Translations under genes and position numbers: made by a program
Notes under the pieces: model-generated
The model's database searches: none
The model's input: only the letters and a program-made list of their open reading frames with translations
Told to the model about the DNA's origin: nothing
Assembly (NCBI GenBank): GCA_946479615.1
Contig: CAMLGR010000117.1
Span: 1-15,063, forward strand
Direction of reading: 5' to 3'
Source of the DNA: an uncultured Bacteroidota bacterium
Lineage (GTDB): Bacteria > Bacteroidota > Bacteroidia > Chitinophagales > Chitinophagaceae
DNA length: 15,063 nucleotides
Part shown: positions 1 to 7,961 of the stretch, one piece after another
Position numbering within the stretch: position 1 is the stretch's first letter
How the letters are laid out: every line of letters starts with the position of its first letter

Positions 1-717
1 CATTACGGTTCCTGCTGTAGTGCCATCGCTTTTCCAAAGTTCCATTCCATTCACATCATTGCTTGCAGTGAAGAATAATTTATTGCCGATAGCTGTTAAT
101 CCGAATGGATAACCACTTTCATTGCCCGGCCAGATATCTTTTACCATTACGGTTCCTGCTGTAGTGCCATCGCTTTTCCAAAGTTCCATTCCATTCACAC
201 CATTGCTTGCTGTAAAGAATAAAGTGCCATTTACATTGGCAAGCGACTGGAGATCGGCAGATGAAGAATTAGGATTGATATCTTTTATCATTATGGTTCC
301 GGCTGCTGTACCATCACTTTTCCATAATTCCGTTCCGTTGATACCATTGTCTGCCGCGAAATATAAAATGCCATTGATATTTACCAATCCTGAAGGATAA
401 CTTCCCATCGAACCTGGCCGGATATCTTTTACCAGCACAGTTCCGGCTGCTGTACCATTACTCTTCCATAACTCCACTCCTTCGGTGCCACTACTGGCAA
501 CAAAAAATAAAGTGCCATTCACATTGGTGAGATAACCAATACTACTGTTGGCCAGGCCCGGATTGATATCTTTTACCATTACGGTTCCGCCAGCAGTGCC
601 ATCGCTTTTCCAAAGCTCCATTCCATTGACGCCATCGTTAGCGGCAAAGTATAATGTATTATAAATAGAAGTGAGATAACAGATGTTACTGCTCGCAGAT
701 CCGGGATTAATATCTTT
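1..717 (-). repeat. Tandem 144-bp coding repeats (about five copies)
   Basis: The unit is exactly 144 bp (48 codons) with no indels between copies, so the frame is kept. Copies differ mainly at the NPG-to-LTN segment and are most alike around ELWKSDGT. The two copies nearest the window edge (1 onward and 145 onward) differ at only a few positions over about 75 bp, suggesting recent duplication or gene conversion. The array continues beyond position 1. Confidence 0.9.
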
Positions 718-789
718 TATTAATGAAAATTGCTGTGCGCCGGCAGCGGTATAACAGAAAAGAAGAAAAAATAGCAGTTGCTTTTTCAT
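1..789 (-). CDS. Secreted ELWKSDGT-repeat protein (C-terminal part missing, cut by window edge)
   Basis: The frame is open from an ATG at 789 (minus strand) to the window edge, giving 263 codons. Residues 1-19 form a signal peptide (MKK, hydrophobic Leu/Phe run, then AGAQQ), so the product is exported. The rest is tandem 48-residue units, each reading roughly KDI-NPG ... LTxxNGTLFFxAxxGxxGxELWKSDGTxAGTVMV. The KDI codons recur exactly every 144 bp (near 715, 571, 427, 283 and 139). Repeats of this kind are known from large secreted proteins of Bacteroidota and other bacteria, often with a C-terminal type IX sorting domain; that end is outside the window. The function is unknown; a repetitive beta-rich surface protein is an inference. 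The gene is divergent from uvrB. It has no RBS-like purine run, which is normal for the phylum. Confidence 0.85.
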   Translation of the reverse strand, partial: MKKQLLFFLLFCYTAAGAQQFSLIKDINPGSASSNICYLTSIYNTLYFAANDGVNGMELWKSDGTAGGTVMVKDINPGLANSSIGYLTNVNGTLFFVASSGTEGVELWKSNGTAAGTVLVKDIRPGSMGSYPSGLVNINGILYFAADNGINGTELWKSDGTAAGTIMIKDINPNSSSADLQSLANVNGTLFFTASNGVNGMELWKSDGTTAGTVMVKDIWPGNESGYPFGLTAIGNKLFFTASNDVNGMELWKSDGTTAGTVM

Positions 790-1096
790 AGATAGCGGAT
801 AATGACCTTAACTAAAATATGCGAAACAAATGAGACACAGAAGCGTTTGATTATCAATTCTTAATAATTAAGTGATAGCACTTAGAAAACCTAAAACCGC
901 CCACTTAGGATTTTTACTTAACTCACTTACCCGGTATCCCGGGTATTTATGGAATAGTATGGCACCCGGCTGCCGGACAAACCTCGGTTGAAGGATGTTG
1001 AACGGAAGGGTTTTTGTTATACTAAAAAGAGAAAATCTGGTTTCTTTTAACCCTTTCTGCACTTATCCCGGACACGATATTTACTAAATTGCAACT
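790..1096. other. Divergent intergenic region between the repeat-protein gene and uvrB
   Basis: This 307-bp stretch has no convincing gene. It should hold the promoters of both divergent genes. For the minus-strand gene, TATTTTAG (plus-strand 812-819) resembles the Bacteroidota -7 element TAnnTTTG, about 22 bp before the start codon, but no good TTG lies at the expected upstream distance. For uvrB no clear promoter was found. Two small perfect hairpins are present: TAAGTG-ATAG-CACTTA (869-884) and TACCCGG-TATC-CCGGGTA (928-945). Neither is followed by a T-run, so neither looks like a terminator. Confidence 0.5.
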
Positions 1097-3136
1097 ATGC
1101 CTTTTAAGCTTAATTCTCCCTTTCCTCCTGCCGGCGATCAACCGGAAGCTATCCGTCAATTGACCGAAGGAATCCGTTCTGATGAGAAGTTTCAGACCCT
1201 GCTGGGGGTAACAGGCAGCGGGAAAACATTTACGATGGCCAATGTTATTCAGAATGTACAAAAGCCTACGCTGGTTCTGACCCATAATAAAACCCTGGTT
1301 GCTCAATTATACGGCGAGTTCAGGCAGTTTTTCCCCGAAAATGCTGTCGAATATTTTGTCTCCTATTATGATTATTACCAGCCCGAAGCCTATATGCCGG
1401 TGAGCGATGTATATATTGAAAAAGATCTTAGCATTAATGCGGAACTCGATAAACTCCGCCTGCGCGCAACGAGTAGTTTGCTGAGTGGCCGTAGAGATAT
1501 CATTGTTGTGGCATCGGTGAGCTGTATTTATGGTATGGGTAATCCCACCGATTATGAAAATGGGATCATCCGTATCAATAAAGGCCAAACCTTATCACGC
1601 CAGGGGTTTCTTCATTCATTGGTGAATTCATTATACAATCGCACGACCATCGAGTTCAACCGGGCGACGTTCCGTGTTAAAGGCGATACTGTTGATATCA
1701 ATCTTCCCTATACCGATTACGGTTATCGTGTTTCGTTTTTTGGCGATGAGATAGAAGCGATAGAAAGTATCGATGTCATAACCGGGAAAAGAATTGCTGC
1801 GATGGAGAATGCTGCTATCTTTCCTGCCAATCTTTATGTAGCCCCAAAAGATATTCTTCAACAGGTGATCTACGAGATACAGGATGAAATGCAATCGCAA
1901 GCCGAGTATTTTAAAAATACCGGGAAGTTTATCGAGGCGCAACGGTTAAAAGAAAGGGTGGAATACGATCTCGAAATGATCCGTGAATTAGGATATTGCA
2001 ATGGTATCGAAAATTATTCGCGGTTTTTTGACAGGAGAACACCCGGTACAAGACCTTTCTGTTTACTCGATTATTTTCCGAAAGATTACCTGATGATGAT
2101 CGATGAGAGCCATCAAACCATTCCACAGGTAAGTGGTATGTATGGTGGTGACCGCAGCCGTAAACTGATACTGGTTGATTATGGTTTCCGGCTGCCCAGT
2201 GCATTGGATAACCGACCGCTTAATTTTCATGAGTTTGAATCCATGCAGAACCAGGTGGTTTTTGTATCTGCCACACCCGATGATTATGAACTCGAAAAAA
2301 CAGAAGGTGTCGTTATCGAACAGGTGGTACGTCCAACCGGTCTGCTCGATCCCCCTATCCAGATAAGACCCAGCGTGAACCAGATCGATGACCTGCTTGA
2401 CGAGATCGATAAGACAGTCACCAAGGGTGATCGTGTATTGGTGACTACGCTGACCAAGCGAATGGCGGAGGAAATGGATAAATATTTACATCGTATCAAT
2501 ATCAAATCAAAATATATCCATAGCGAAGTAGATACACTGGAAAGAGTGGAGATATTAAGACAGTTAAGATTGGGTGAGATCGATGTATTGGTCGGCGTGA
2601 ACCTGCTGCGGGAAGGATTGGACCTGCCGGAAGTTTCATTGGTGGCTATCCTGGATGCGGATAAAGAAGGTTTTTTACGGAATGAAAAATCATTGACACA
2701 GACAGCAGGACGGGCAGCGAGGAATGTAGATGGATTCGTCATTTTTTATGCTGATAAGATGACGGAAAGTATGCAAAAGACCATCGATGAAACCAACCGT
2801 CGTCGTGAAAAACAGGTCGCTTATAATATTGCTCATAACATCACACCTTCTACTGTTAAGAAAAGCAAGGAGCAGGTGTTTGCGCAAACTTCTGTACTGG
2901 ATATTAAAGGATATGATCCGCGTAATCCTTATGCGATCGGCGCCGATGAAGAACTGGTAACGGTGGCTGCAGAAGAACAGGCAGAGTATAAAACCATACC
3001 ACAGGTGGAGAAGGCGATCAGCCGTATTAAAAAAGAAATGGAAAAAGCAGCGCGCGATCTGGATTTTATGGAAGCAGCGAGATTACGGGATGAGATGTTC
3101 CAGATGCAAAAAAACTTAGAAGGTATGAAGAAGTAG
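1097..3136 (+). CDS. uvrB: UvrABC system protein B (excinuclease ABC subunit B)
   Basis: This is the DNA-damage verification helicase of nucleotide excision repair. It is loaded by UvrA and then recruits UvrC for dual incision. The 679-aa length is normal for the family, and the N-terminus (MPFKL..FPPAGDQPEAI) matches the usual start. Visible motifs are Walker A GVTGSGKT (37-44), the Tyr-rich beta-hairpin YFVSYYDYYQPEAY (86-99) that probes the damaged strand, Walker B DESH (336-339), SAT (391-393), LLREGLDLPE (503-512) and QTAGRAARN (535-543). The C-terminal UVR domain (about 635-670) contacts UvrC. All key residues seem intact. No Shine-Dalgarno sequence is visible before the ATG. The gene stands alone: uvrA and uvrC are not in the window. 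Confidence 0.98.
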   Translation: MPFKLNSPFPPAGDQPEAIRQLTEGIRSDEKFQTLLGVTGSGKTFTMANVIQNVQKPTLVLTHNKTLVAQLYGEFRQFFPENAVEYFVSYYDYYQPEAYMPVSDVYIEKDLSINAELDKLRLRATSSLLSGRRDIIVVASVSCIYGMGNPTDYENGIIRINKGQTLSRQGFLHSLVNSLYNRTTIEFNRATFRVKGDTVDINLPYTDYGYRVSFFGDEIEAIESIDVITGKRIAAMENAAIFPANLYVAPKDILQQVIYEIQDEMQSQAEYFKNTGKFIEAQRLKERVEYDLEMIRELGYCNGIENYSRFFDRRTPGTRPFCLLDYFPKDYLMMIDESHQTIPQVSGMYGGDRSRKLILVDYGFRLPSALDNRPLNFHEFESMQNQVVFVSATPDDYELEKTEGVVIEQVVRPTGLLDPPIQIRPSVNQIDDLLDEIDKTVTKGDRVLVTTLTKRMAEEMDKYLHRINIKSKYIHSEVDTLERVEILRQLRLGEIDVLVGVNLLREGLDLPEVSLVAILDADKEGFLRNEKSLTQTAGRAARNVDGFVIFYADKMTESMQKTIDETNRRREKQVAYNIAHNITPSTVKKSKEQVFAQTSVLDIKGYDPRNPYAIGADEELVTVAAEEQAEYKTIPQVEKAISRIKKEMEKAARDLDFMEAARLRDEMFQMQKNLEGMKK

Positions 3137-3157
3137 AGAATGATAGCAGGATGAATA

Positions 3158-3269
3158 GAACACGGATGAAAGTGGATGGACGGATATTAAATTGATCTTT
3201 AAATATGAGAATTACTACTTATAGACATCTATCCATATTACATCCGTCCATCCACTTTTATCCGTGTTC
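3158..3269. repeat. Long inverted repeat (28-bp arms, 56-bp spacer), REP/MITE-like
   Basis: The left arm at 3158-3185 (beginning GAACACGGATG, ending GGACGGAT) is the reverse complement of the right arm at 3242-3269 (ATCCGTCC ... CCGTGTTC). There is a single difference, which would be a G-U wobble in RNA. The arms themselves repeat GGAT three times. The spacer is AT-rich with no ORF. From memory, CACGGATG / ATCCGTGTTC intergenic repeats occur in many copies in various bacterial genomes, so this may be a non-autonomous interspersed repeat. It may also act as a bidirectional transcription end after uvrB, although no long T-run follows. No transposase or target-site duplication was identified. 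Confidence 0.8.
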
Positions 3270-3415
3270 CATATCATTATCGTCCCAATATATTAGAATA
3301 CTGACCAATCAGCATAAAACCCCCTGATTTATAGCTCAAAAACAAGGTCATCGTAGTTTTACCAGGTAGATTACTGTGTTTGTCCTCGATTTATAAATTT
3401 ACACAGGGCCGGTGC

Positions 3416-3446
3416 TTGTGCATGGAAAACCCTTATTATATATTGC
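3416..3446 (+). promoter_or_regulatory. Candidate Bacteroidota-type promoter for the 76-aa gene
   Basis: TTG at 3416-3418 is followed after 20 bp by TATATTGC at 3439-3446. This approximates the known TTG / TAnnTTTG pattern of the Bacteroidota housekeeping sigma factor, with one base off in the -7 box. It would leave a leader of about 45 nt before the ATG at 3498. It rests on pattern matching only. Confidence 0.3.
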
Positions 3447-3497
3447 AAGAGAAAACCGAGAGTATCCAATTTCCTAAACCGAACAAATCCAGTATTT

Positions 3498-3728
3498 ATG
3501 AAAAGACGTGTCCGTAAAATCGCAAATTTCTTTGCATTCAACCTCCTTTTCTTCGCCTTATACCTGAACTTTATTCACAAAGACAAGGTTGTTTTCGCTA
3601 CTGAACAAACTGCTGCACCAGCTAACAATGCTGCTTTCAGCGGAACAGTATTGGTTAAGAATCCAGAAAAATATCTGGAACACAAATCAGCTACTGAAGT
3701 TCATACCAGCGAGATCGCAGGTAAATAA
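3498..3728 (+). CDS. Small membrane-anchored or secreted hypothetical protein
   Basis: This 76-residue protein is not one I can assign to a family. The start MKRRVRKIAN is strongly basic and precedes a hydrophobic segment (about 11-25, FFAFNLLFFALYLNFI). That gives an uncleaved signal anchor or signal peptide with positive-inside orientation. The remainder is an exported tail rich in Ala, Thr, Glu and Lys, ending SEIAGK. There are no cysteines and no lipobox. A candidate promoter lies upstream and a strong terminator 26 bp downstream, so it is probably a monocistronic transcript. That framing argues for a real, possibly abundant small protein rather than a chance ORF. No function is proposed. 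Confidence 0.65.
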   Translation: MKRRVRKIANFFAFNLLFFALYLNFIHKDKVVFATEQTAAPANNAAFSGTVLVKNPEKYLEHKSATEVHTSEIAGK

Positions 3729-3754
3729 GAAAACCGAATTCAGAAGATATTGTT

Positions 3755-3780
3755 AACCCCGGGTTTGACCCGGGGTTTTT
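3755..3780 (+). terminator. Rho-independent terminator after the 76-aa gene
   Basis: A perfect 9-bp stem, AACCCCGGG (3755-3763) with CCCGGGGTT (3769-3777), closes a TTTGA loop. The T-run spans 3776-3780: its first two bases close the stem and the other three form the tail. It lies 26 bp past the small gene's stop and 49 bp before polA, so polA must start from its own promoter or by read-through. Confidence 0.85.
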
Positions 3781-3829
3781 GTGCTTATACACCTGGCTGC
3801 CGCCTGCCCGAAAACCTTAACTTAGCGGG

Positions 3830-6673
3830 ATGGCTAAAAAAGTTTTCCTGCTCGATGCAATGGCACTTATTTTCCGTGCCTACTATGCGCTTATCCGCAA
3901 TCCGCGGCTGACCTCCAAAGGACGGAATACCAATGCACAATTCGGTTTTACCAACGCCCTTGTGGAGTTGATCACCAAGCAAAAGCCATCTCATATGGCT
4001 GTCTGTTTCGACACAGCCGCTCCCACAGAAAGACATACCGAGTTTGAAGGTTATAAAGCGGGCCGCCAGGAAGCGCCGGAAGATATACTGGCCGCCATCC
4101 CCGATATCAAAAAACTGGTCAATGGTTTTAATATCCCTGTTATTGAAATGGACGGTTACGAGGCCGATGATATTATCGGTGCGCTGAGCAAGCAAGCTGA
4201 AAAAGCTGGGTATGAGGTTTTCATGGTCACACCGGACAAAGATTATGGTCAACTGGTTTCCGATAAGGTAAAAATCTATAAGCCCGGTTACCAGGGTGGT
4301 GATGTGGAGATCCTCGGACCGGAAGAAGTGTGTGCCAAATGGAATATTAAAAATGTGTCACAGGTAATAGATATCCTCGGCCTGATGGGTGATGCGGTAG
4401 ATAATATTCCCGGTATTGCAGGTATAGGAGAAAAAACAGCCGCTAAATTACTGGCCGAGTACGATACGCTTGAAAATGTATTGGCCAACGCCGATAATAT
4501 CAAAGGCGCAATGGGAGAAAAGATCAGGAAGGGAAGGGAAGACGCTATCCTTTCTAAAAAACTGGCCACCATTATTACATCTGTACCGGTTGAGTTTCAC
4601 GAAGAAGATTTTAAGATAAAGGAATACGATAAAGAAAAGCTGAAAGACATTTTTACCGAACTCGAATTTAAAACACTGGGCAAAAGAATACTGGGAGAAG
4701 AATTTGCCGGAGCTGCACCCGCCAAAGGAGTGGTGGAAAAAGAGATTCCGCAGGGAGTACAAACCGATCTCTTCGGAAATATTATCGAGGCACCCGCCTC
4801 AAAACCCGCTATTGAAGAACCCGCCGAACCGGCTGAAGGATTAAAAGCAGAAAAAAATATTACCAATACAGCACACACTTATGAAGCTGTCCAGGGAGAT
4901 GCCGCTATAAAAAAACTGGTCACTGAATTAAAGAAGCATACAGAAATATGTTTTGACACCGAAACCACCGGTATCGATGCCAATGATGCAGAACTGGTAG
5001 GCCTTAGTTTCTCCATTACTCCCGGTACCGCTTATTATATTCCCTGTCCGCCCGACCAGGAACAAACAAAAGCTATATTATCTCTTTTGAAACCATTGTT
5101 TGATGATAAAAAGAAAATATGGATCGGTCAGAATATAAAATATGACCTGCTGGTATTGAAATGGTATGGCGTTGAGATCGTGGGAGAGTTATTTGATACG
5201 ATGCTGGCCCATTACGTGATCGAGCCCGATGGCAAGCGTGGCATGGATATGCTAAGCGCCAAATATCTTGGTTATGAACCTGTGCATATCGAAGAATTGA
5301 TCGGCAAGAAAGGAAAGTCGCAAGGCAATATGCGTGATGTGGAGATTGAGAAAATAAAAGATTATGCAGCAGAGGATGCCGATATCACATTACAATTGAA
5401 GAATGTCTTTGTTCCGCTTTTAAAATCCAAAGAAGTAGAAAAAGTTTTTTCGGAAGTAGAGAATCCGCTGGTAAAGGTATTGGCAGATATGGAATACGAA
5501 GGCATCAGGGTTGATACGGAATTTTTAAACAGTTACTCCAGGGACCTGGAAAAAGATGCGAAGAAAGCAGAAGAGAATGTGTATGACCAGGCAGGTGTTC
5601 GCTTTAACCTGGCTTCGCCAAAACAATTGGGCGAAGTGTTGTTCGATAAATTAAAACTGGATCCTTCCGCTAAAAAAACAAAGACCGGCCAGTATCAGAC
5701 CGGTGAAGATGTATTGTTGAAACTGGCTGCCAAAGGTCACCAGATCGTAGATGATATTCTCACGTTCCGTGAAATGACAAAGCTGAAATCTACCTATGTA
5801 GACGCTTTGCCACTACTGATCAATAAAAAAACAGGAAGGGTGCATACGACTTATGGACAGGCAGTAGCTGTAACAGGAAGATTGGCCAGTAATAATCCCA
5901 ATCTTCAAAATATTCCTGTGCGTACAGAAAGAGGAAAAGAGATCCGTAAAGCATTTATTCCGAGAGATGATAAGCATATTCTTCTTTCGGCGGATTATTC
6001 ACAGATCGAATTGCGGATCGTAGCTGCTATCAGTGCTGACGAGAATATGTGTGCAGCATTTAAGGGTGGTACCGATATTCATACGGCCACAGCAGCGCGG
6101 GTATACAATGTTGCTGAAAAAGAAGTAACCAAGGAAATGCGGTATAAAGCCAAGAGCGTCAATTTTGGTATTATCTATGGGCAGGGCGCATTTGGCCTGG
6201 CTGATAACCTGGGTATTTCGCGTACAGAAGCCAAAGAGATCATCGATAATTATAAAAAACAGTTCCCGGGTATTCAGAAATACATGGACGATACGATCAA
6301 CTTTGCACGTGAGCATGGTTATGTAGAAACGATCATGGGAAGAAAAAGATGGTTGCGCGATATCAATTCCGCGAATTTTACCGTAAGAGGTTTTGCCGAA
6401 CGAAATGCGATCAATTCGCCGATACAGGGTACTGCTGCCGATATGATCAAACTGGCGATGCAGAAAGTGCATACAGCTATGAAGAAGGCAAAGATGCAAA
6501 GCAAAATGCTGTTACAGGTGCATGATGAATTGGTATTCGATGCCCTGAAAACAGAAGTAAAAGAGTTGAAACCATTGATCATCGAAAACATGCAGATCGC
6601 ATTGCCTTTGTCGAACGGTGTTCCTGTCATTGCAGAATGCGGAGAAGGTATCAACTGGCTGGAAGCGCACTAA
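3830..6673 (+). CDS. polA: DNA polymerase I (5' nuclease, 3'-5' exonuclease and polymerase domains)
   Basis: The enzyme fills gaps and removes RNA primers in replication and repair. At 947 aa it is a full three-domain form. The 5' nuclease (about 1-290) shows metal-binding acidic residues at D9, D61, E111/D113/D114 (GYEADDIIG), D136/D138 and D188/D191. The proofreading domain (about 350-530) keeps Exo I DTET (376-379), Exo II GQNIKYD (433-439) and Exo III YAAED (512-516), so the 3'-5' exonuclease should be active. Polymerase motif A is DYSQIE (722-727). The O-helix carries R771, K775, F779 and Y783, and motif C is HDE (898-900). A Phe at 779 predicts discrimination against dideoxynucleotides, as in E. 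coli Pol I. A Pro/Ala/Glu-rich linker (about 292-345) joins the first two domains. No Shine-Dalgarno is evident. Confidence 0.98.
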   Translation: MAKKVFLLDAMALIFRAYYALIRNPRLTSKGRNTNAQFGFTNALVELITKQKPSHMAVCFDTAAPTERHTEFEGYKAGRQEAPEDILAAIPDIKKLVNGFNIPVIEMDGYEADDIIGALSKQAEKAGYEVFMVTPDKDYGQLVSDKVKIYKPGYQGGDVEILGPEEVCAKWNIKNVSQVIDILGLMGDAVDNIPGIAGIGEKTAAKLLAEYDTLENVLANADNIKGAMGEKIRKGREDAILSKKLATIITSVPVEFHEEDFKIKEYDKEKLKDIFTELEFKTLGKRILGEEFAGAAPAKGVVEKEIPQGVQTDLFGNIIEAPASKPAIEEPAEPAEGLKAEKNITNTAHTYEAVQGDAAIKKLVTELKKHTEICFDTETTGIDANDAELVGLSFSITPGTAYYIPCPPDQEQTKAILSLLKPLFDDKKKIWIGQNIKYDLLVLKWYGVEIVGELFDTMLAHYVIEPDGKRGMDMLSAKYLGYEPVHIEELIGKKGKSQGNMRDVEIEKIKDYAAEDADITLQLKNVFVPLLKSKEVEKVFSEVENPLVKVLADMEYEGIRVDTEFLNSYSRDLEKDAKKAEENVYDQAGVRFNLASPKQLGEVLFDKLKLDPSAKKTKTGQYQTGEDVLLKLAAKGHQIVDDILTFREMTKLKSTYVDALPLLINKKTGRVHTTYGQAVAVTGRLASNNPNLQNIPVRTERGKEIRKAFIPRDDKHILLSADYSQIELRIVAAISADENMCAAFKGGTDIHTATAARVYNVAEKEVTKEMRYKAKSVNFGIIYGQGAFGLADNLGISRTEAKEIIDNYKKQFPGIQKYMDDTINFAREHGYVETIMGRKRWLRDINSANFTVRGFAERNAINSPIQGTAADMIKLAMQKVHTAMKKAKMQSKMLLQVHDELVFDALKTEVKELKPLIIENMQIALPLSNGVPVIAECGEGINWLEAH

Positions 6674-6704
6674 AACTGCCCTGTTCCCCCTAAATAACCA
6701 TCAT

Positions 6705-7793
6705 ATGAAATACACTTTCTTAGTTGTATGTTTTGTCGTTACCGCTTTCAGCACAACTGCACAGTCATTAAAAATGGATTTTGAGACTTATGATCCTGTC
6801 AATACACTGATTGTTCCCAAACATATGCTAACCCGATCTAAATTCCCTTTTATCGATGTACATAATCACCAGGGAGGTATGGCTACACAAGATCTCAAGG
6901 GCCTGATCACGGATATGGATAAGATGAATATGAAGGTGATGGTCAACTTAAGCGGCGGAAATGGAGAACAGCTCCGTAAAATGACCGTGAATATAAAAGA
7001 ACATTATCCGGACCGCTTTATCGTTTTTGCCAATATCAATTTCAATGGCATTGGTACAGCAGGCTGGACCTCCAACGCGGTAAAACAACTGGAAGAAGAT
7101 GTAAAGAATGGGGCCAATGGCCTGAAAATATTCAAAAACCTGGGTTTCTCTGTGAGAGATAATAATGGCAAACGAGTAGCCGTAGATGATCCGCGGCTTG
7201 CTGATATCTGGGAAAAATGCGGCGAGTTAAAGATACCTGTGCTCATTCATACAGCCGATCCGAAACCTTTCTGGGATAGCCTGGATGCAAAGAATGAACG
7301 CTGGCTGGAACTGGCTACACATCCAGGACGTAAACGCGGACCCAACGATCCTGAACCCTGGGAGGATTTGATAGAAGAACAACACCGTATGTTTAAAAAA
7401 CATCCCCGGACTACTTTCATCGCTGCCCATTTCGGTTGGTATGCCAACGATCTCGATCATTTAAGTAAACTGATGGATGCTTTACCAAATATCGTTGTGG
7501 AATTTGGTGCAGTGATTGCAGAACTGGGACGGCAACCTAAAAGAGCCAGCCAGTTTTTTACGAAATACCAGGATCGCATATTATTTGGAAAAGATAGCTG
7601 GGTGCCGGAAGAGTATGCGACGTATTTCAGGGTGCTGGAGACTGAAGATGAATATTTCCCTTATCATAAAAAATATCATGCTTTCTGGGCGATGTATGGA
7701 ATGGGATTGCCGGATAGCATTTTGAAGAAGATCTATTATAAGAATGCGTTGCGTATCATACCCGGGATAGATAAGACGGGTTTTCCTGAGTAA
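6705..7793 (+). CDS. Secreted amidohydrolase-2 family metal-dependent hydrolase
   Basis: The 362-aa reading starts at the ATG at 6705. An in-frame upstream ATG at 6618 lies inside polA and would bury the signal peptide. Residues 1-20 form a signal peptide ending TTAQS, so the product is exported. The rest resembles TIM-barrel amidohydrolases of the PF04909 type: an HxH metal motif (H53, H55 in FIDVHNHQGG), LKIFKNLG (140-147) after strand 4, H182 (LIHTADP), H242 (AAHFGW) and D297 (FGKDSW). These are the expected metal and catalytic positions. The substrate is unknown; other members act as decarboxylases, lactonases or hydrolases. It lies 31 bp after polA on the same strand with no terminator between, so co-transcription is possible, although a shared role is not obvious. 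Confidence 0.85.
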   Translation: MKYTFLVVCFVVTAFSTTAQSLKMDFETYDPVNTLIVPKHMLTRSKFPFIDVHNHQGGMATQDLKGLITDMDKMNMKVMVNLSGGNGEQLRKMTVNIKEHYPDRFIVFANINFNGIGTAGWTSNAVKQLEEDVKNGANGLKIFKNLGFSVRDNNGKRVAVDDPRLADIWEKCGELKIPVLIHTADPKPFWDSLDAKNERWLELATHPGRKRGPNDPEPWEDLIEEQHRMFKKHPRTTFIAAHFGWYANDLDHLSKLMDALPNIVVEFGAVIAELGRQPKRASQFFTKYQDRILFGKDSWVPEEYATYFRVLETEDEYFPYHKKYHAFWAMYGMGLPDSILKKIYYKNALRIIPGIDKTGFPE

Positions 7794-7802
7794 GGTTTTT
7801 TA

Positions 7803-7853
7803 CCACATAGGATGACAGGAACATAGAAATACACACATAGAATAATCTATGTA
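7803..7853. repeat. Short CACATAG/ACATAGA repeat cluster with hairpin
   Basis: Three copies of ACATAGRA-type sequence (starting near 7804, 7821 and 7835) lie within 40 bp. The last forms a perfect hairpin, ACATAGA (7835-7841), ATAA loop, TCTATGT (7846-7852). It lies between convergent genes. From memory, CACATAG / CTATGTG repeats are common intergenic elements in Bacteroidota genomes; copy number here cannot be judged. Confidence 0.55.
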
Positions 7854-7896
7854 ATTATCATTTATGATTGAAACAGTTTTCAGAAGAGAACAGGCC

Positions 7897-7925
7897 AAAA
7901 AAAAGCCCCGGACATAGTCCGGGAC
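7897..7925 (-). terminator. Rho-independent terminator ending the minus-strand operon
   Basis: Read on the minus strand, a GTC-CCGGAC-type stem pairs 7917-7923 with 7907-7913 around a 3-nt loop. It is followed by eight T residues (plus-strand A-run 7897-7904). It lies 37 bp past the stop of the Spy-like gene and closes the sigma-factor gene block. Confidence 0.85.
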
Positions 7926-7961
7926 TGAAAGTATAAACTACCAGTAACCCTAATACTCTTA

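Larger units (their letters stand above)
3137..3497. other. Non-coding stretch between uvrB and the small ORF
   Basis: No gene is supported in these 361 bp. The first half is dominated by the long inverted repeat annotated separately. The second half (3270-3497) is AT-rich and holds a candidate promoter for the 76-aa gene. No tRNA or obvious structured RNA could be recognised by eye. Confidence 0.6.

Noticed and set aside
122..400. Plus-strand open frame of 92 codons with a repeated pattern
   Set aside because: It is the antisense of the ELWKSDGT repeats; it stays open only because the repeat unit lacks stops on that strand.
1..717. Regular repeats as a CRISPR array
   Set aside because: The period is 144 bp, the repeats are in-frame protein-coding and the 'spacers' are diverged repeat sequence, so this is a tandem coding repeat.
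2284..2742. 152-codon minus-strand frame
   Set aside because: It lies antisense inside uvrB, whose helicase motifs are intact there; the Ser-rich translation is typical of a shadow frame.
3380..3401. TTG ... TAAATTTA as a promoter
   Set aside because: The gap between the two boxes is only 11 bp, far short of the roughly 19 bp expected; the downstream site at 3416-3446 fits better.
5999..6499. 166-codon minus-strand frame
   Set aside because: It lies antisense to polymerase motifs A and B of polA and shows no recognisable domain.
6618..6704. Upstream start for the amidohydrolase
   Set aside because: It would overlap the polA end and place 29 residues before an evident signal peptide; the start at 6705 is better.
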